A stretch of 64,000 nucleotides of DNA from Scatosoma sp045644545 (GTDB lineage Bacteria > Bacillota > Clostridia > Christensenellales > Borkfalkiaceae): the NCBI GenBank assembly GCA_045644545.1, contig JAZRHC010000029.1, forward strand, positions 62,001 through 126,000, in the 5' to 3' direction. Of the stretch, positions 18,478 to 25,740 are shown in pieces. Made by a program: the position numbers and the translations under genes. Below the pieces are notes generated by a model, which had not been told where the DNA came from, did not search any database, and saw only the letters and a list, made by a program, of their open reading frames with translations. Position 1 is the first letter of the stretch, and each line of letters begins with the position of its first letter.

Positions 18478-19302
18478 ATGAAAGAAATAGCGGTGATCGG
18501 ATTGGGGATTATCGGCGGCTCTATCTGCGGCGCGCTCACGAACGCGGGGTACGCGGTGGACGGCACGGACTTAAACGAGTTCGCCGTTGAATTCGCCAAG
18601 CAAAAAGGTTATATTCGCAAAAAAGCGGAACGGCTCGAAGCTTACGACGCCGTTTTTATCGCCGTTTCTCCGCAAGCCACGATCGAGCTTTTAACGACGG
18701 AAAAGTTTAAAGACGGCGCGTTTGTCGCCGATATTTGCGGGGTAAAGCAAGCCCCCGAACGGGCGGTGTATTCTAAAAATCGGAATTATCGCTATATCGG
18801 TCTGCATCCTATGGCGGGGAAAGAAACCTCGGGGATACTCTCCGCAACGCCCGAACTTTTCAAAAAAGCCAACCTCGTGATTACGATTTCGCCGCAAACG
18901 GACGAAACGACTTTGCAAGAAGCCCGCGCCTACGCCAAAGCGATGGGGTTTGGAAAGCTCGTGGAATGTAGCGCGAGAGAGCACGATCAAAAGATCGCGC
19001 TCACCTCTCAGCTCGCGCATATCGTGTCGAACGCCTACGTAAAGAGCGATCGGGTGAAAAATTGCGACGGCTTCACGGGCGGCAGCTTTCAGGATATGAC
19101 GCGTATCGCGGGTGTTGACGAAAAGATGTGGACGCAGCTTTATTTTCATAATAAGGATTGCATTTTAGAGGAATTAAACGGGTTTATCGAGCATATTTCG
19201 GCTTATCGCGAAGCGTTGGAAAGCGAGGATAAAGAAAAGCTTTCCGAGCTTTTAAAGGAAGGTAGACTTATTCGCGAAACGATAAAAAGCGGAAACGATT
19301 AA
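18478..19302 (+). CDS. tyrA: Prephenate dehydrogenase
   Basis: A 274-residue NAD(P)-dependent oxidoreductase that oxidatively decarboxylates prephenate to 4-hydroxyphenylpyruvate in tyrosine synthesis. The N-terminal Rossmann motif GLGIIGGSICG is at residues 8-18; GLHPMAGKETSG and the all-helical dimerization domain with FTGGSFQDMTRIA follow. No ACT or chorismate mutase domain is present, so it is the short monofunctional form. It stands alone, with its own promoter and no other aromatic genes nearby. Note that prephenate is also the precursor used by the TrhP-type tRNA hydroxylation pathway encoded at 2 kb. Confidence 0.93.
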   Translation: MKEIAVIGLGIIGGSICGALTNAGYAVDGTDLNEFAVEFAKQKGYIRKKAERLEAYDAVFIAVSPQATIELLTTEKFKDGAFVADICGVKQAPERAVYSKNRNYRYIGLHPMAGKETSGILSATPELFKKANLVITISPQTDETTLQEARAYAKAMGFGKLVECSAREHDQKIALTSQLAHIVSNAYVKSDRVKNCDGFTGGSFQDMTRIAGVDEKMWTQLYFHNKDCILEELNGFIEHISAYREALESEDKEKLSELLKEGRLIRETIKSGND

Positions 19303-19343
19303 AAGGGTAAATTTTTCTTTCTTTTAAAAAGCGTGAAAATCGG

Positions 19344-19372
19344 TTTACTTTTTCGATTGTATTTGTTATAAT
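19344..19372 (+). promoter_or_regulatory. Promoter of the DUF1934-MBL-rho unit
   Basis: -35 TTTACT (19344-19349), 17-bp spacer, extended -10 TGTTATAAT (TATAAT 19367-19372). Confidence 0.7.
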
Positions 19373-19405
19373 AAATTATATCAGTATAAAACGACGGTTT
19401 AAAAA

Positions 19406-19804
19406 ATGCAGGCTTGTGATTTGACGATCGTAACCATAGCGGACGGAACGGAAAAGAGTATTCGCCGCAACGCGGAAATGGAGCTGACCCCTTTCTCCGC
19501 GGTTTTGCGTTATCGGGAAGAAAACGCCGTCGTTACCGTTCGGATTGAAAACGGCAAAGTTTTTTTAAGTCGCGACGGAGATTATTCCTTATTTTTGCCT
19601 TTGAAAGAAGGGGAAGAAACGATCGGAATTCTCGGTATAGGCGGTTCGGAAGGGGAAATTAAGATCTTTTCGGAACGGGTAGGCTTTTCCATCGGGGGAA
19701 AATCCCTGCTCGCCGTGCTTAAATATACGCTCGATTTCGGGCGAGAAACGCAAAATATGCAAATCAGACTTAATGTAAGAGAAAAAATATCGGAGGAGAA
19801 ATGA
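19406..19804 (+). CDS. DUF1934 family (YwiB-like) calycin-type protein
   Basis: 132 residues with no signal peptide, predicted to be almost all beta strand. The pattern (an FSAVLRYREE strand, TVRIENGKVFLSRDGD, a PLKEGEETIG turn and a terminal LKYTLDFGRETQNMQIRLNV) resembles YwiB/DUF1934 proteins, small beta-barrels of unknown function that often neighbour argS in Firmicutes. The stop overlaps the start of the next gene (ATGA), so translation is probably coupled. Biochemical role unknown. Confidence 0.55.
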   Translation: MQACDLTIVTIADGTEKSIRRNAEMELTPFSAVLRYREENAVVTVRIENGKVFLSRDGDYSLFLPLKEGEETIGILGIGGSEGEIKIFSERVGFSIGGKSLLAVLKYTLDFGRETQNMQIRLNVREKISEEK

Positions 19805-20457
19805 AAATTCAGTATTTGGGGCATTCTTGCTTCAAGCTAACCGAAAGTACGGGCACGACGGTGATCACCGACCCGTATAAAGGAATCGGCTACGAGTTGC
19901 CCGAAGGGTTGACGGCGGACGCCGTAACCGTAAGCCACGATCACTACGATCATAATAACGCGGGCGCGATCGGCGGTTCGCCCGCGGTGATAAAAAAGGA
20001 CGGCTTTTTCGAGCTTCCCGGGGTGGAGATCACGGGGATAAAAAGCTATCACGACGACGAAGAGGGCAACCTTCGCGGGGAAAACGTCATTTATAAATTC
20101 CGTATGGACGGGCTTGAAATCTGTCATTTGGGGGATTTGGGCGAAGAATGTTCTGCGGAGCTTTTGGAGCTTTTGTTGCCCGTCAATATTTTGATTATTC
20201 CCGTCGGCGGAAATTACACGATCGACGCGGAGCTTGCGAAGGAATACGTAGACAGGATGATGCCCGACGTCGTGATTCCTATGCATTATAAAACGCGGAA
20301 CTTAGCTATCGATATCGACAAGGCGCAGCCCTTTCTCGATTTATTCGACGACGAGGACGTAGACGTTTGCCATAAGGACGTTCTCGAATTCACCCGCGAC
20401 GATCTCACGGAAGAAAATACAAAAATAATTTTAATGGAACGGACGAAACTCGAATGA
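19801..20457 (+). CDS. Metallo-beta-lactamase fold hydrolase (UlaG/UPF0173-like)
   Basis: 218 residues. Metal-dependent hydrolase with the HxHxDH motif in SHDHYDHNN (about 44-52), an early GHSCF segment, CHLGDLG supplying a later Asp ligand, and a final MHYKT with the last His. The one-domain layout matches small L-ascorbate-6-phosphate lactonase-like and UPF0173 proteins, which act on unknown small molecules. It is coupled by 4-bp overlaps to both neighbours. The substrate cannot be deduced. Confidence 0.8.
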   Translation: MKIQYLGHSCFKLTESTGTTVITDPYKGIGYELPEGLTADAVTVSHDHYDHNNAGAIGGSPAVIKKDGFFELPGVEITGIKSYHDDEEGNLRGENVIYKFRMDGLEICHLGDLGEECSAELLELLLPVNILIIPVGGNYTIDAELAKEYVDRMMPDVVIPMHYKTRNLAIDIDKAQPFLDLFDDEDVDVCHKDVLEFTRDDLTEENTKIILMERTKLE

Positions 20458-21923
20458 AAAATTTTGCAATCAGCGAATTCCGTTTTGCGGTTAAAGAATA
20501 CTTGAACTCGATCAGGCTTTTTGAGTTGCGCTCCTACGGCAGATTCGTCGGCGTTCAAACTCCAACGGAAAAGAAAAAGGGCGAGCTTATAGAGGATATT
20601 CTTTCCGTTTTGATCGGCGAAACGCCGCCCGTAGAGCGTTCGAAACGCGGCGCGCCCGTTAAAAACGATTCCGTTGATCCGAAAATCATTTATAAAATAG
20701 AAGACTTGAAAAAGACCTATCTTCCCGACGGAATTCGGGAGGAGGAGTCTTTTTTTGCCTTTGAGCCGACGAAAAAACCGATGCTCGTCGTGAACGATTC
20801 GGAAGGAAAAAGCTTAAAGGATTTGAAAAATAAAGAGATTTATTCCGGGCAAATCGCAACGGTAGACGGGGTTTCTCGGCTCGTTCCTTTAAACGGCGAA
20901 CTCGATTATCGAAAGATCGTCGTATCCGTCGAGCTCATTCGTAAAAACGATCTTCGGGAAGGGGATATCGTCACCTGTTACGCCGATTCCCGCCCGCCTT
21001 GCTTATACGCGACGGAGATACTTTCTCGCAACGGATACGCAAGCGATTCCCGCGCCCGCAAGAAATTCGACGAAACGGCGGTGGCGTACTCTTCGGAAAA
21101 AGTACGTTTCGTATCCGAAAAAGACGATTCGATCGCGGCGAAATATTTCGAATGGCTGTTGCCGATCGGCAAAGGACGGCGCGGACTTTTGCTCTCGCCC
21201 CCGAAAGCGGGAAAAACCTTTTTGTTAAAACGTTTGGTTGAAGCGGCGAAAGAGGCGAATCCAAAGCTTACCGTCTACGCGTTATTGTTGGATCAAGCTC
21301 CCGAAACGATCGGAGAATTCAGAAAAATACTCCCTGCCGACCAGCTTGTGTATACCACTTACGAGGATTCGGCGGAAAAGCATATTTTCGCGGCAGAATT
21401 CCTTTTAAATCGCGCAAAACGGCAAGCGGAGGACGAAAAGGACGTGCTTCTCGTGGTCGATTCGCTCACGGCTTTACTGCGCGCCTATAACGAAACGGAC
21501 TTGTCCTCGGGCGGCAAAACCTATTCTTGCGGGCTGGAAAGCAAAACCGTTCACTATATCAAAAAATACTTCGGTTCTGCCCGTAACTTCGAAAAGGGCG
21601 GTTCGCTCACCGTTCTTGGCGCGTTGTCCGTGCAAACGGGAAACCCCGCCGACGATTTTGCGGCAACGGAATTATTATCCGTGGCGAATTTAAAAATTTC
21701 TTTAAGCGGCGAACTTGCGGCAAAGCGTATCTTTCCCGCGCTTGATTTTCTTTCTTCCGACGCCGAGCAGCCTGAACGACTGCTTTCGGAAACGGAAAGG
21801 GAATGCGATTATCTTCTTAGAAACGGCTATTTCCAAAAAAAGAGCTTCGTAGATTTTCTATTGCTTTTAAAAGCCAGCCAAACCGTAGAAGAATTGCGTG
21901 AAAAAATGAAAAAAGATTTATAA
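20454..21923 (+). CDS. Divergent Rho-family ATPase lacking key catalytic residues
   Basis: 489-residue Rho-like transcription-termination factor homologue. The domain order is Rho-like: N-terminal region, OB-like region to about 200, then a RecA-type motor with LPIGKGRRGLLLSPPKAGKT (Walker A 248-255), LVVDSLTALLRAYN, and ARNFEKGGSLTVL. Several residues nearly invariant in Rho are changed. The DERPEE block is DQAPET (catalytic Glu to Q281, Arg to A282). DSITRLARAYN has Ala340 for Arg. The arginine-finger segment (GTRKEELL in E. coli) reads AEQPERLL. The GFGFLRS RNA-binding motif of the OB domain is not visible. ATP binding looks possible but normal hydrolysis doubtful. It may be a regulatory paralogue, or the only but remodelled Rho. 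Confidence 0.75.
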   Translation: MKNFAISEFRFAVKEYLNSIRLFELRSYGRFVGVQTPTEKKKGELIEDILSVLIGETPPVERSKRGAPVKNDSVDPKIIYKIEDLKKTYLPDGIREEESFFAFEPTKKPMLVVNDSEGKSLKDLKNKEIYSGQIATVDGVSRLVPLNGELDYRKIVVSVELIRKNDLREGDIVTCYADSRPPCLYATEILSRNGYASDSRARKKFDETAVAYSSEKVRFVSEKDDSIAAKYFEWLLPIGKGRRGLLLSPPKAGKTFLLKRLVEAAKEANPKLTVYALLLDQAPETIGEFRKILPADQLVYTTYEDSAEKHIFAAEFLLNRAKRQAEDEKDVLLVVDSLTALLRAYNETDLSSGGKTYSCGLESKTVHYIKKYFGSARNFEKGGSLTVLGALSVQTGNPADDFAATELLSVANLKISLSGELAAKRIFPALDFLSSDAEQPERLLSETERECDYLLRNGYFQKKSFVDFLLLLKASQTVEELREKMKKDL

Positions 21924-21939
21924 AATACTTTGTTTTTGG

Positions 21940-21970
21940 TGGACTACCGTTTGCGTAGTCCATTTTTTTT
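21940..21970 (+). terminator. Terminator of the rho-like unit
   Basis: TGGACTAC (21940-21947) and GTAGTCCA (21955-21962) form an 8-bp stem with a 7-nt loop, followed by eight T. Confidence 0.85.
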
Positions 21971-22041
21971 TGCAAATGACGAAAAAGATAAAAATTTATC
22001 GATTTAGCGATTAAAACTTTGTCGCAAGGCGTATTAAGCGG

Positions 22042-22070
22042 TTGAGATTCAAATAAAAATATGATATAAT
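22042..22070 (+). promoter_or_regulatory. Promoter of the mdh-fum-hdr-flx-frd operon
   Basis: -35 TTGAGA (22042-22047), 17-bp spacer, extended -10 TGATATAAT (TATAAT 22065-22070). Predicted start near 22077. No Rex-like TTGTGA-N6-TCACAA operator was seen. Confidence 0.75.
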
Positions 22071-22078
22071 TTGTAAGG

Positions 22079-22103
22079 TACGCGTGAGAAAACGCGTATT
22101 TTT
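22079..22103 (+). terminator. Attenuator-like hairpin at the 5' end of the operon leader
   Basis: TACGCGT (22079-22085) pairs with ACGCGTA (22092-22098) around GAGAAA and is followed by five T. It sits right at the predicted mRNA start, about 70 nt before the first start codon. It could be a weak attenuator or a 5' stabilizing hairpin; a stem so close to the start site more often protects mRNA than terminates. Confidence 0.45.
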
Positions 22104-22172
22104 ACCCGAATTGCTTGGTTGGCGCGGGAGAGAAAATTGATCGGAAAAATTTTAAAAACGGAGAATAAAATT

Positions 22173-23123
22173 ATGAACAGAAAAGTTACTATTATCGGCG
22201 CAGGTTCGGTAGGCGCAACGATCGCGTATACGCTCGTTGTTAACGGTTTGGTATCTGAAATCGTGTTGATCGATATCAATCGAAGCAAAGCTATCGCAGA
22301 GGCAATGGATATCAAGCAGGCTACGCCTTTTTTGAATTCCGTTAATATCTATGAAGGGAGCTACGAAGATTCGGTTGGCTCGGATATCGTCGTGATTGCT
22401 TCCGGAGTTGGTAGAAAGCCCGGTCAATCGCGTATTGACTTAACGAAAACCAACGTGAGTATTTTAAAATCTATCGCTCCCGAAATCGTGAAATACGTGC
22501 CCAACGCGCTGTATTTAGTCGTCGCGAATCCCGTGGACGTTTTAACCTACGTATTCCAAAAAGTAACGGGAATTCCCGCAAGCCGCGTGATCGGTTCGGG
22601 TACGAGCCTCGATACCATTCGTTTGAGAACGCGCATTTCCGAGCTTTACGCTGTCAACCAAAAGCAGGTGCATGCGTACGTGCTCGGCGAACACGGCGAC
22701 AGCTCTTTCGTCGCTTGGTCTGCGGCGGATATTTCGGGGGTTCACCTTTCCGATTACGAAAACTCCGTGACGAATCAAAAAGCGTTGAAGCTTATGCATT
22801 ACGAGAAAGAAGAAGTAGAGGAATACGTGAAAAAATCGGGCGGTAAGATTATCGCGGGCAAAGGCGCAACCTTCTACGGTATCGCAGCTTCCGTCTGCCA
22901 TATTATAAAGAATATCTATTCGGGCGCGGATACGGTTGCAACCGTTTCCACCGTAATGAACGGCGAATACGGCGTTTCCGACGTCGCGCTCAGCACCCTT
23001 TGCGTAATCGGCACGGAAGGCGTTAAAACGACGCTCACGCCCAAGCTCTCCGACGAAGAAGTGGAAAAATTCCAACACAGCGCGCAGGTTTTGAAAGACG
23101 TGATCGCGCAGATCGATATTTAA
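22173..23123 (+). CDS. mdh: Malate dehydrogenase candidate on an L-lactate dehydrogenase fold
   Basis: 316-residue NAD-dependent 2-hydroxyacid dehydrogenase. The Rossmann motif GAGSVGA starts at residue 9, the catalytic His is H174 in GEHGDSS, and D147/R150 lie in SLDTIRLR. The scaffold (GSGTSLDT, VHAYVLGEHGDS) is lactate dehydrogenase-like. However, the residue that sets substrate choice, Gln in GANQKPGE of lactate dehydrogenases, is Arg81 here (GVGRKPGQ), as in malate dehydrogenases. With fumarase 10 bp downstream and a fumarate reductase in the operon, oxaloacetate-to-malate reduction fits best; lactate dehydrogenase remains the alternative. The ATG at 22173 follows a GGAG site; an earlier in-frame start at 22119 adds residues not seen in the family. 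Confidence 0.75.
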   Translation: MNRKVTIIGAGSVGATIAYTLVVNGLVSEIVLIDINRSKAIAEAMDIKQATPFLNSVNIYEGSYEDSVGSDIVVIASGVGRKPGQSRIDLTKTNVSILKSIAPEIVKYVPNALYLVVANPVDVLTYVFQKVTGIPASRVIGSGTSLDTIRLRTRISELYAVNQKQVHAYVLGEHGDSSFVAWSAADISGVHLSDYENSVTNQKALKLMHYEKEEVEEYVKKSGGKIIAGKGATFYGIAASVCHIIKNIYSGADTVATVSTVMNGEYGVSDVALSTLCVIGTEGVKTTLTPKLSDEEVEKFQHSAQVLKDVIAQIDI

Positions 23124-23133
23124 GAGGTGCAAA

Positions 23134-24510
23134 ATGGAATACCGTATTGAAAAAGACACGATGGGGGAAATGAAAGTCCCCGCAGATAGATATTGGGCGG
23201 CGCAAACGCAGAGAAGCTTTCAAAACTTCCCGATCGGCGACGAGGTGATGCCTCGCGAGATCACGCGCGCCTTCGGCGTATTGAAAAAAGCGGCGGCGCT
23301 CGCTAACAACAAGCTCGGGAAGCTTTCCAACGAAAAATTGCAGGCGATCAGCGCGGCTTGCGACGAGGTGATCTCGGGTTCTTTGAACGGTCATTTCCCG
23401 CTCGTCGTATGGCAGACGGGAAGCGGAACGCAGTCGAATATGAACGCAAACGAAGTAATCGCAAACCGCGGCAACGAAATCGCGGGCGCGAAAATTCTGC
23501 ACCCCAACGACGATATCAATAAGAGTCAAAGCTCCAACGATACTTTCCCTACGGCGATGCATATCGCGGCGGTGCTTTCCATCGAAGATAAGCTTTTCCC
23601 CGCGATGGATAAACTCGTCGAAACCTTTAAAAGATTGGAAAAGGAAAACGAAGGGATTGTAAAGAGCGGCAGAACGCATTTGCAAGACGCCGTTCCCATC
23701 GCGTTTTCGCAAGAGATCAGCGGTTGGAGAAATATGATCGAAAAGACGAAAGCTCAGCTTACGCTCGCGCTTTCGGGGCTTAAAGAGCTTGCGCTCGGCG
23801 GCACGGCGGTCGGCACGGGGCTCAACGCGCCCAAGGGCTTTGCGGAAGAGGTCGCAAATCAAGTAAGTATTCTTACGGGTAAGACCTTTATTACCGCGGA
23901 AAACAAATATCACGCGCTTACGGCGAAAGACGAACTCGTATTCGCGCACGGCGCGATCAAAGCGCTCGCTTGCAATCTTATGAAGATCGCCAACGATATC
24001 CGTTGGCTTGCCAGCGGACCGCGCGACGGACTCGGCGAAATTTTCATTCCCGAAAACGAGCCCGGCTCGTCGATTATGCCCGGGAAAGTCAACCCCACGC
24101 AATGCGAGTCGATGACGATGGTCGCCGTTCAAGTAATGGCGAACGACGTCGCGGTTTCGGTCGGCGCATCGCAAGGCAACTTTGAGCTCAACGTGTTTAT
24201 GCCCGTCATTATCTATAATTTCCTGCAATCGGTACGCCTTCTTTCCGACGGGATCACCTCTTTTGAAAAGAACTGCGTAACGGGGATCAAGGCGAATAAG
24301 GAAAAAATGAAGCATAATCTTTATAATTCTTTGATGCTCGTCACCGCGCTCAATCCGTATATCGGCTATGAAAACGCGGCGAAAACGGCAAAGAAGGCGT
24401 ATAAAGAAAATATTTCTTTAAAAGAAGCTTGCGTTGCGCTCGGCTTCCTTACGGCGGAAAAATTCGACGAAGTATTCCGTCCCGAAGAAATGGCTTACCC
24501 GCAAAAGTGA
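23134..24510 (+). CDS. fumC: Fumarate hydratase, class II
   Basis: 458-residue iron-independent fumarase interconverting malate and fumarate. The superfamily signature GSSIMPGKVNPTQCE is near residue 312 and carries the catalytic loop serine; SGRTHLQDA and SSNDTFPTA are the other active-site regions. KVPADRYWAAQTQRS at the N-terminus separates fumarase from aspartase less sharply, but ending and length suit FumC. It sits 10 bp after mdh and 22 bp before hdrB. A RAGGTG-type site precedes the ATG. In the operon it would supply fumarate as electron acceptor. Confidence 0.92.
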   Translation: MEYRIEKDTMGEMKVPADRYWAAQTQRSFQNFPIGDEVMPREITRAFGVLKKAAALANNKLGKLSNEKLQAISAACDEVISGSLNGHFPLVVWQTGSGTQSNMNANEVIANRGNEIAGAKILHPNDDINKSQSSNDTFPTAMHIAAVLSIEDKLFPAMDKLVETFKRLEKENEGIVKSGRTHLQDAVPIAFSQEISGWRNMIEKTKAQLTLALSGLKELALGGTAVGTGLNAPKGFAEEVANQVSILTGKTFITAENKYHALTAKDELVFAHGAIKALACNLMKIANDIRWLASGPRDGLGEIFIPENEPGSSIMPGKVNPTQCESMTMVAVQVMANDVAVSVGASQGNFELNVFMPVIIYNFLQSVRLLSDGITSFEKNCVTGIKANKEKMKHNLYNSLMLVTALNPYIGYENAAKTAKKAYKENISLKEACVALGFLTAEKFDEVFRPEEMAYPQK

Positions 24511-24532
24511 ACGAAAAAGGTAACGAAATAGA

Positions 24533-25312
24533 ATGAAAATCAGTTATTATCCCGGCTGTACGCTTAGAACGAAAGCCAAAGAATTGGACGTAACCGCCCG
24601 TCTTTGCGCGAAGGCTCTCGGCGTAGAAATGGAAGAAATCGAAAATTGGCAGTGTTGCGGCGCGGTATATCCCACGGGCACGGACGAAATCGCCACGAAG
24701 CTCTCCGCCGTCCGCGCGCTCGATCACGCTAAGCACAACGGCGGCAAACTCTTAACGCTTTGCTCTGCTTGCCACAACGTGATCAAACGCACGAACGAGG
24801 ATATGAAGGCGGACGGGGATATATGCTTTCGCGCAAACAATTATTTAAAGCTCGACGAACCCTATAAGGGCGAAACGGAGGTTTTGCATTATCTCGAAAT
24901 GCTCAAAAAGCTCGTCGGCTTCGACAATATCAAAAAAGCCGTCGTCAATCCTATCAATCGCAAGGTCGGCGCGTACTACGGTTGTTTGTTGTTAAGACCC
25001 AGCGGCGTAATGGCGTTCGATAATCCCGAAAATCCGACCATTATCGAGGACTTTATCCGCGCGATCGGCGGCACGCCCGTCAGCTATCCTTTCCGCAACG
25101 AATGTTGCGGCGCGTACATTTCCTTGAAGAATAGCGAATTGCCCAAAAAGAAGAGCAAAAAGGTGTTGGAAAGCGCGAAAGAAAAAGGCGCGGAAGAAGT
25201 GATCACGGCTTGCCCGCTTTGTCTTTATAATTTGCAGGTCAACGGCGAGAGGATCTTGCCCGTGAAATACTTTACGGAGCTTTTGGCGGAAGCGTTGGGG
25301 GTAAGCAAATGA
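24533..25312 (+). CDS. hdrB: HdrB-like CCG-domain heterodisulfide reductase subunit
   Basis: 259 residues with two CCG (cysteine-rich) domains: YPGCTLR, QCCGAVYP and CSACH form the first; YYGCLLL, ECCGAY and CPLC the second. In HdrABC such domains hold two noncubane [4Fe-4S] clusters that reduce a disulfide. No substrate such as CoM-CoB is expected in a spore-forming bacterium, so the substrate is unknown. The gene overlaps hdrC by 4 bp. In methanogen thiol:fumarate reductase the CCG domain is fused to the FrdB-like subunit, whereas here it is a separate gene in the same operon. Confidence 0.88.
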   Translation: MKISYYPGCTLRTKAKELDVTARLCAKALGVEMEEIENWQCCGAVYPTGTDEIATKLSAVRALDHAKHNGGKLLTLCSACHNVIKRTNEDMKADGDICFRANNYLKLDEPYKGETEVLHYLEMLKKLVGFDNIKKAVVNPINRKVGAYYGCLLLRPSGVMAFDNPENPTIIEDFIRAIGGTPVSYPFRNECCGAYISLKNSELPKKKSKKVLESAKEKGAEEVITACPLCLYNLQVNGERILPVKYFTELLAEALGVSK

Positions 25313-25695
25313 CGAAAGAAGAACGCATTGAAAATATCAAACGAATCAGCGGCACGGACGTGAGGAAGTGTATGAAATGCGGGAAATGCTCGGGTAGATG
25401 CCCCGCGTTCAAGGATATGGATATCAAGCCGCATCAGTTCGTTTCTATGCTCGAAAAAGGCAAAATAGAGGAGCTTTTGGAATGTAAAGCGATTTGGAAC
25501 TGTCTTTCCTGTATGGCTTGCGTAGAGCGTTGCCCGCGCGGAGTCGCGCCCGCTTCCGTCGTAGAAGCGGTGAGAAATACCGTCGTGAGAATGCAAGGCA
25601 AGAACGGTATCAAAGCAGAGGAAATTCCCCCGATCGTGGACGAATTCATTCCTCAACAGCTTCTCGTCAGCGCATACAGAAAATATAATAAGTAA
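25309..25695 (+). CDS. hdrC: HdrC-like [4Fe-4S] electron-transfer subunit
   Basis: 128 residues, two cubane cluster motifs: CMKCGKCSGRCP (about residues 20-31) and CLSCMACVERCPRG (about 65-78), with an intervening helical segment. It is the usual electron relay between HdrA and HdrB and is of HdrC length. It overlaps hdrB by 4 bp and is followed 45 bp later by hdrA. Confidence 0.88.
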   Translation: MTKEERIENIKRISGTDVRKCMKCGKCSGRCPAFKDMDIKPHQFVSMLEKGKIEELLECKAIWNCLSCMACVERCPRGVAPASVVEAVRNTVVRMQGKNGIKAEEIPPIVDEFIPQQLLVSAYRKYNK

Positions 25696-25740
25696 ACGAG
25701 TTATTAAAAATCGAAAATCTAAACAAAGTGAGAAGATAAA

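Noticed and set aside
23035..24315. A 426-codon open frame antisense to fumC, and many other long antisense frames
   Set aside because: They mirror strongly coding genes of high GC third-position bias, lack ribosome sites and have low-complexity Arg/Phe/His-rich translations.
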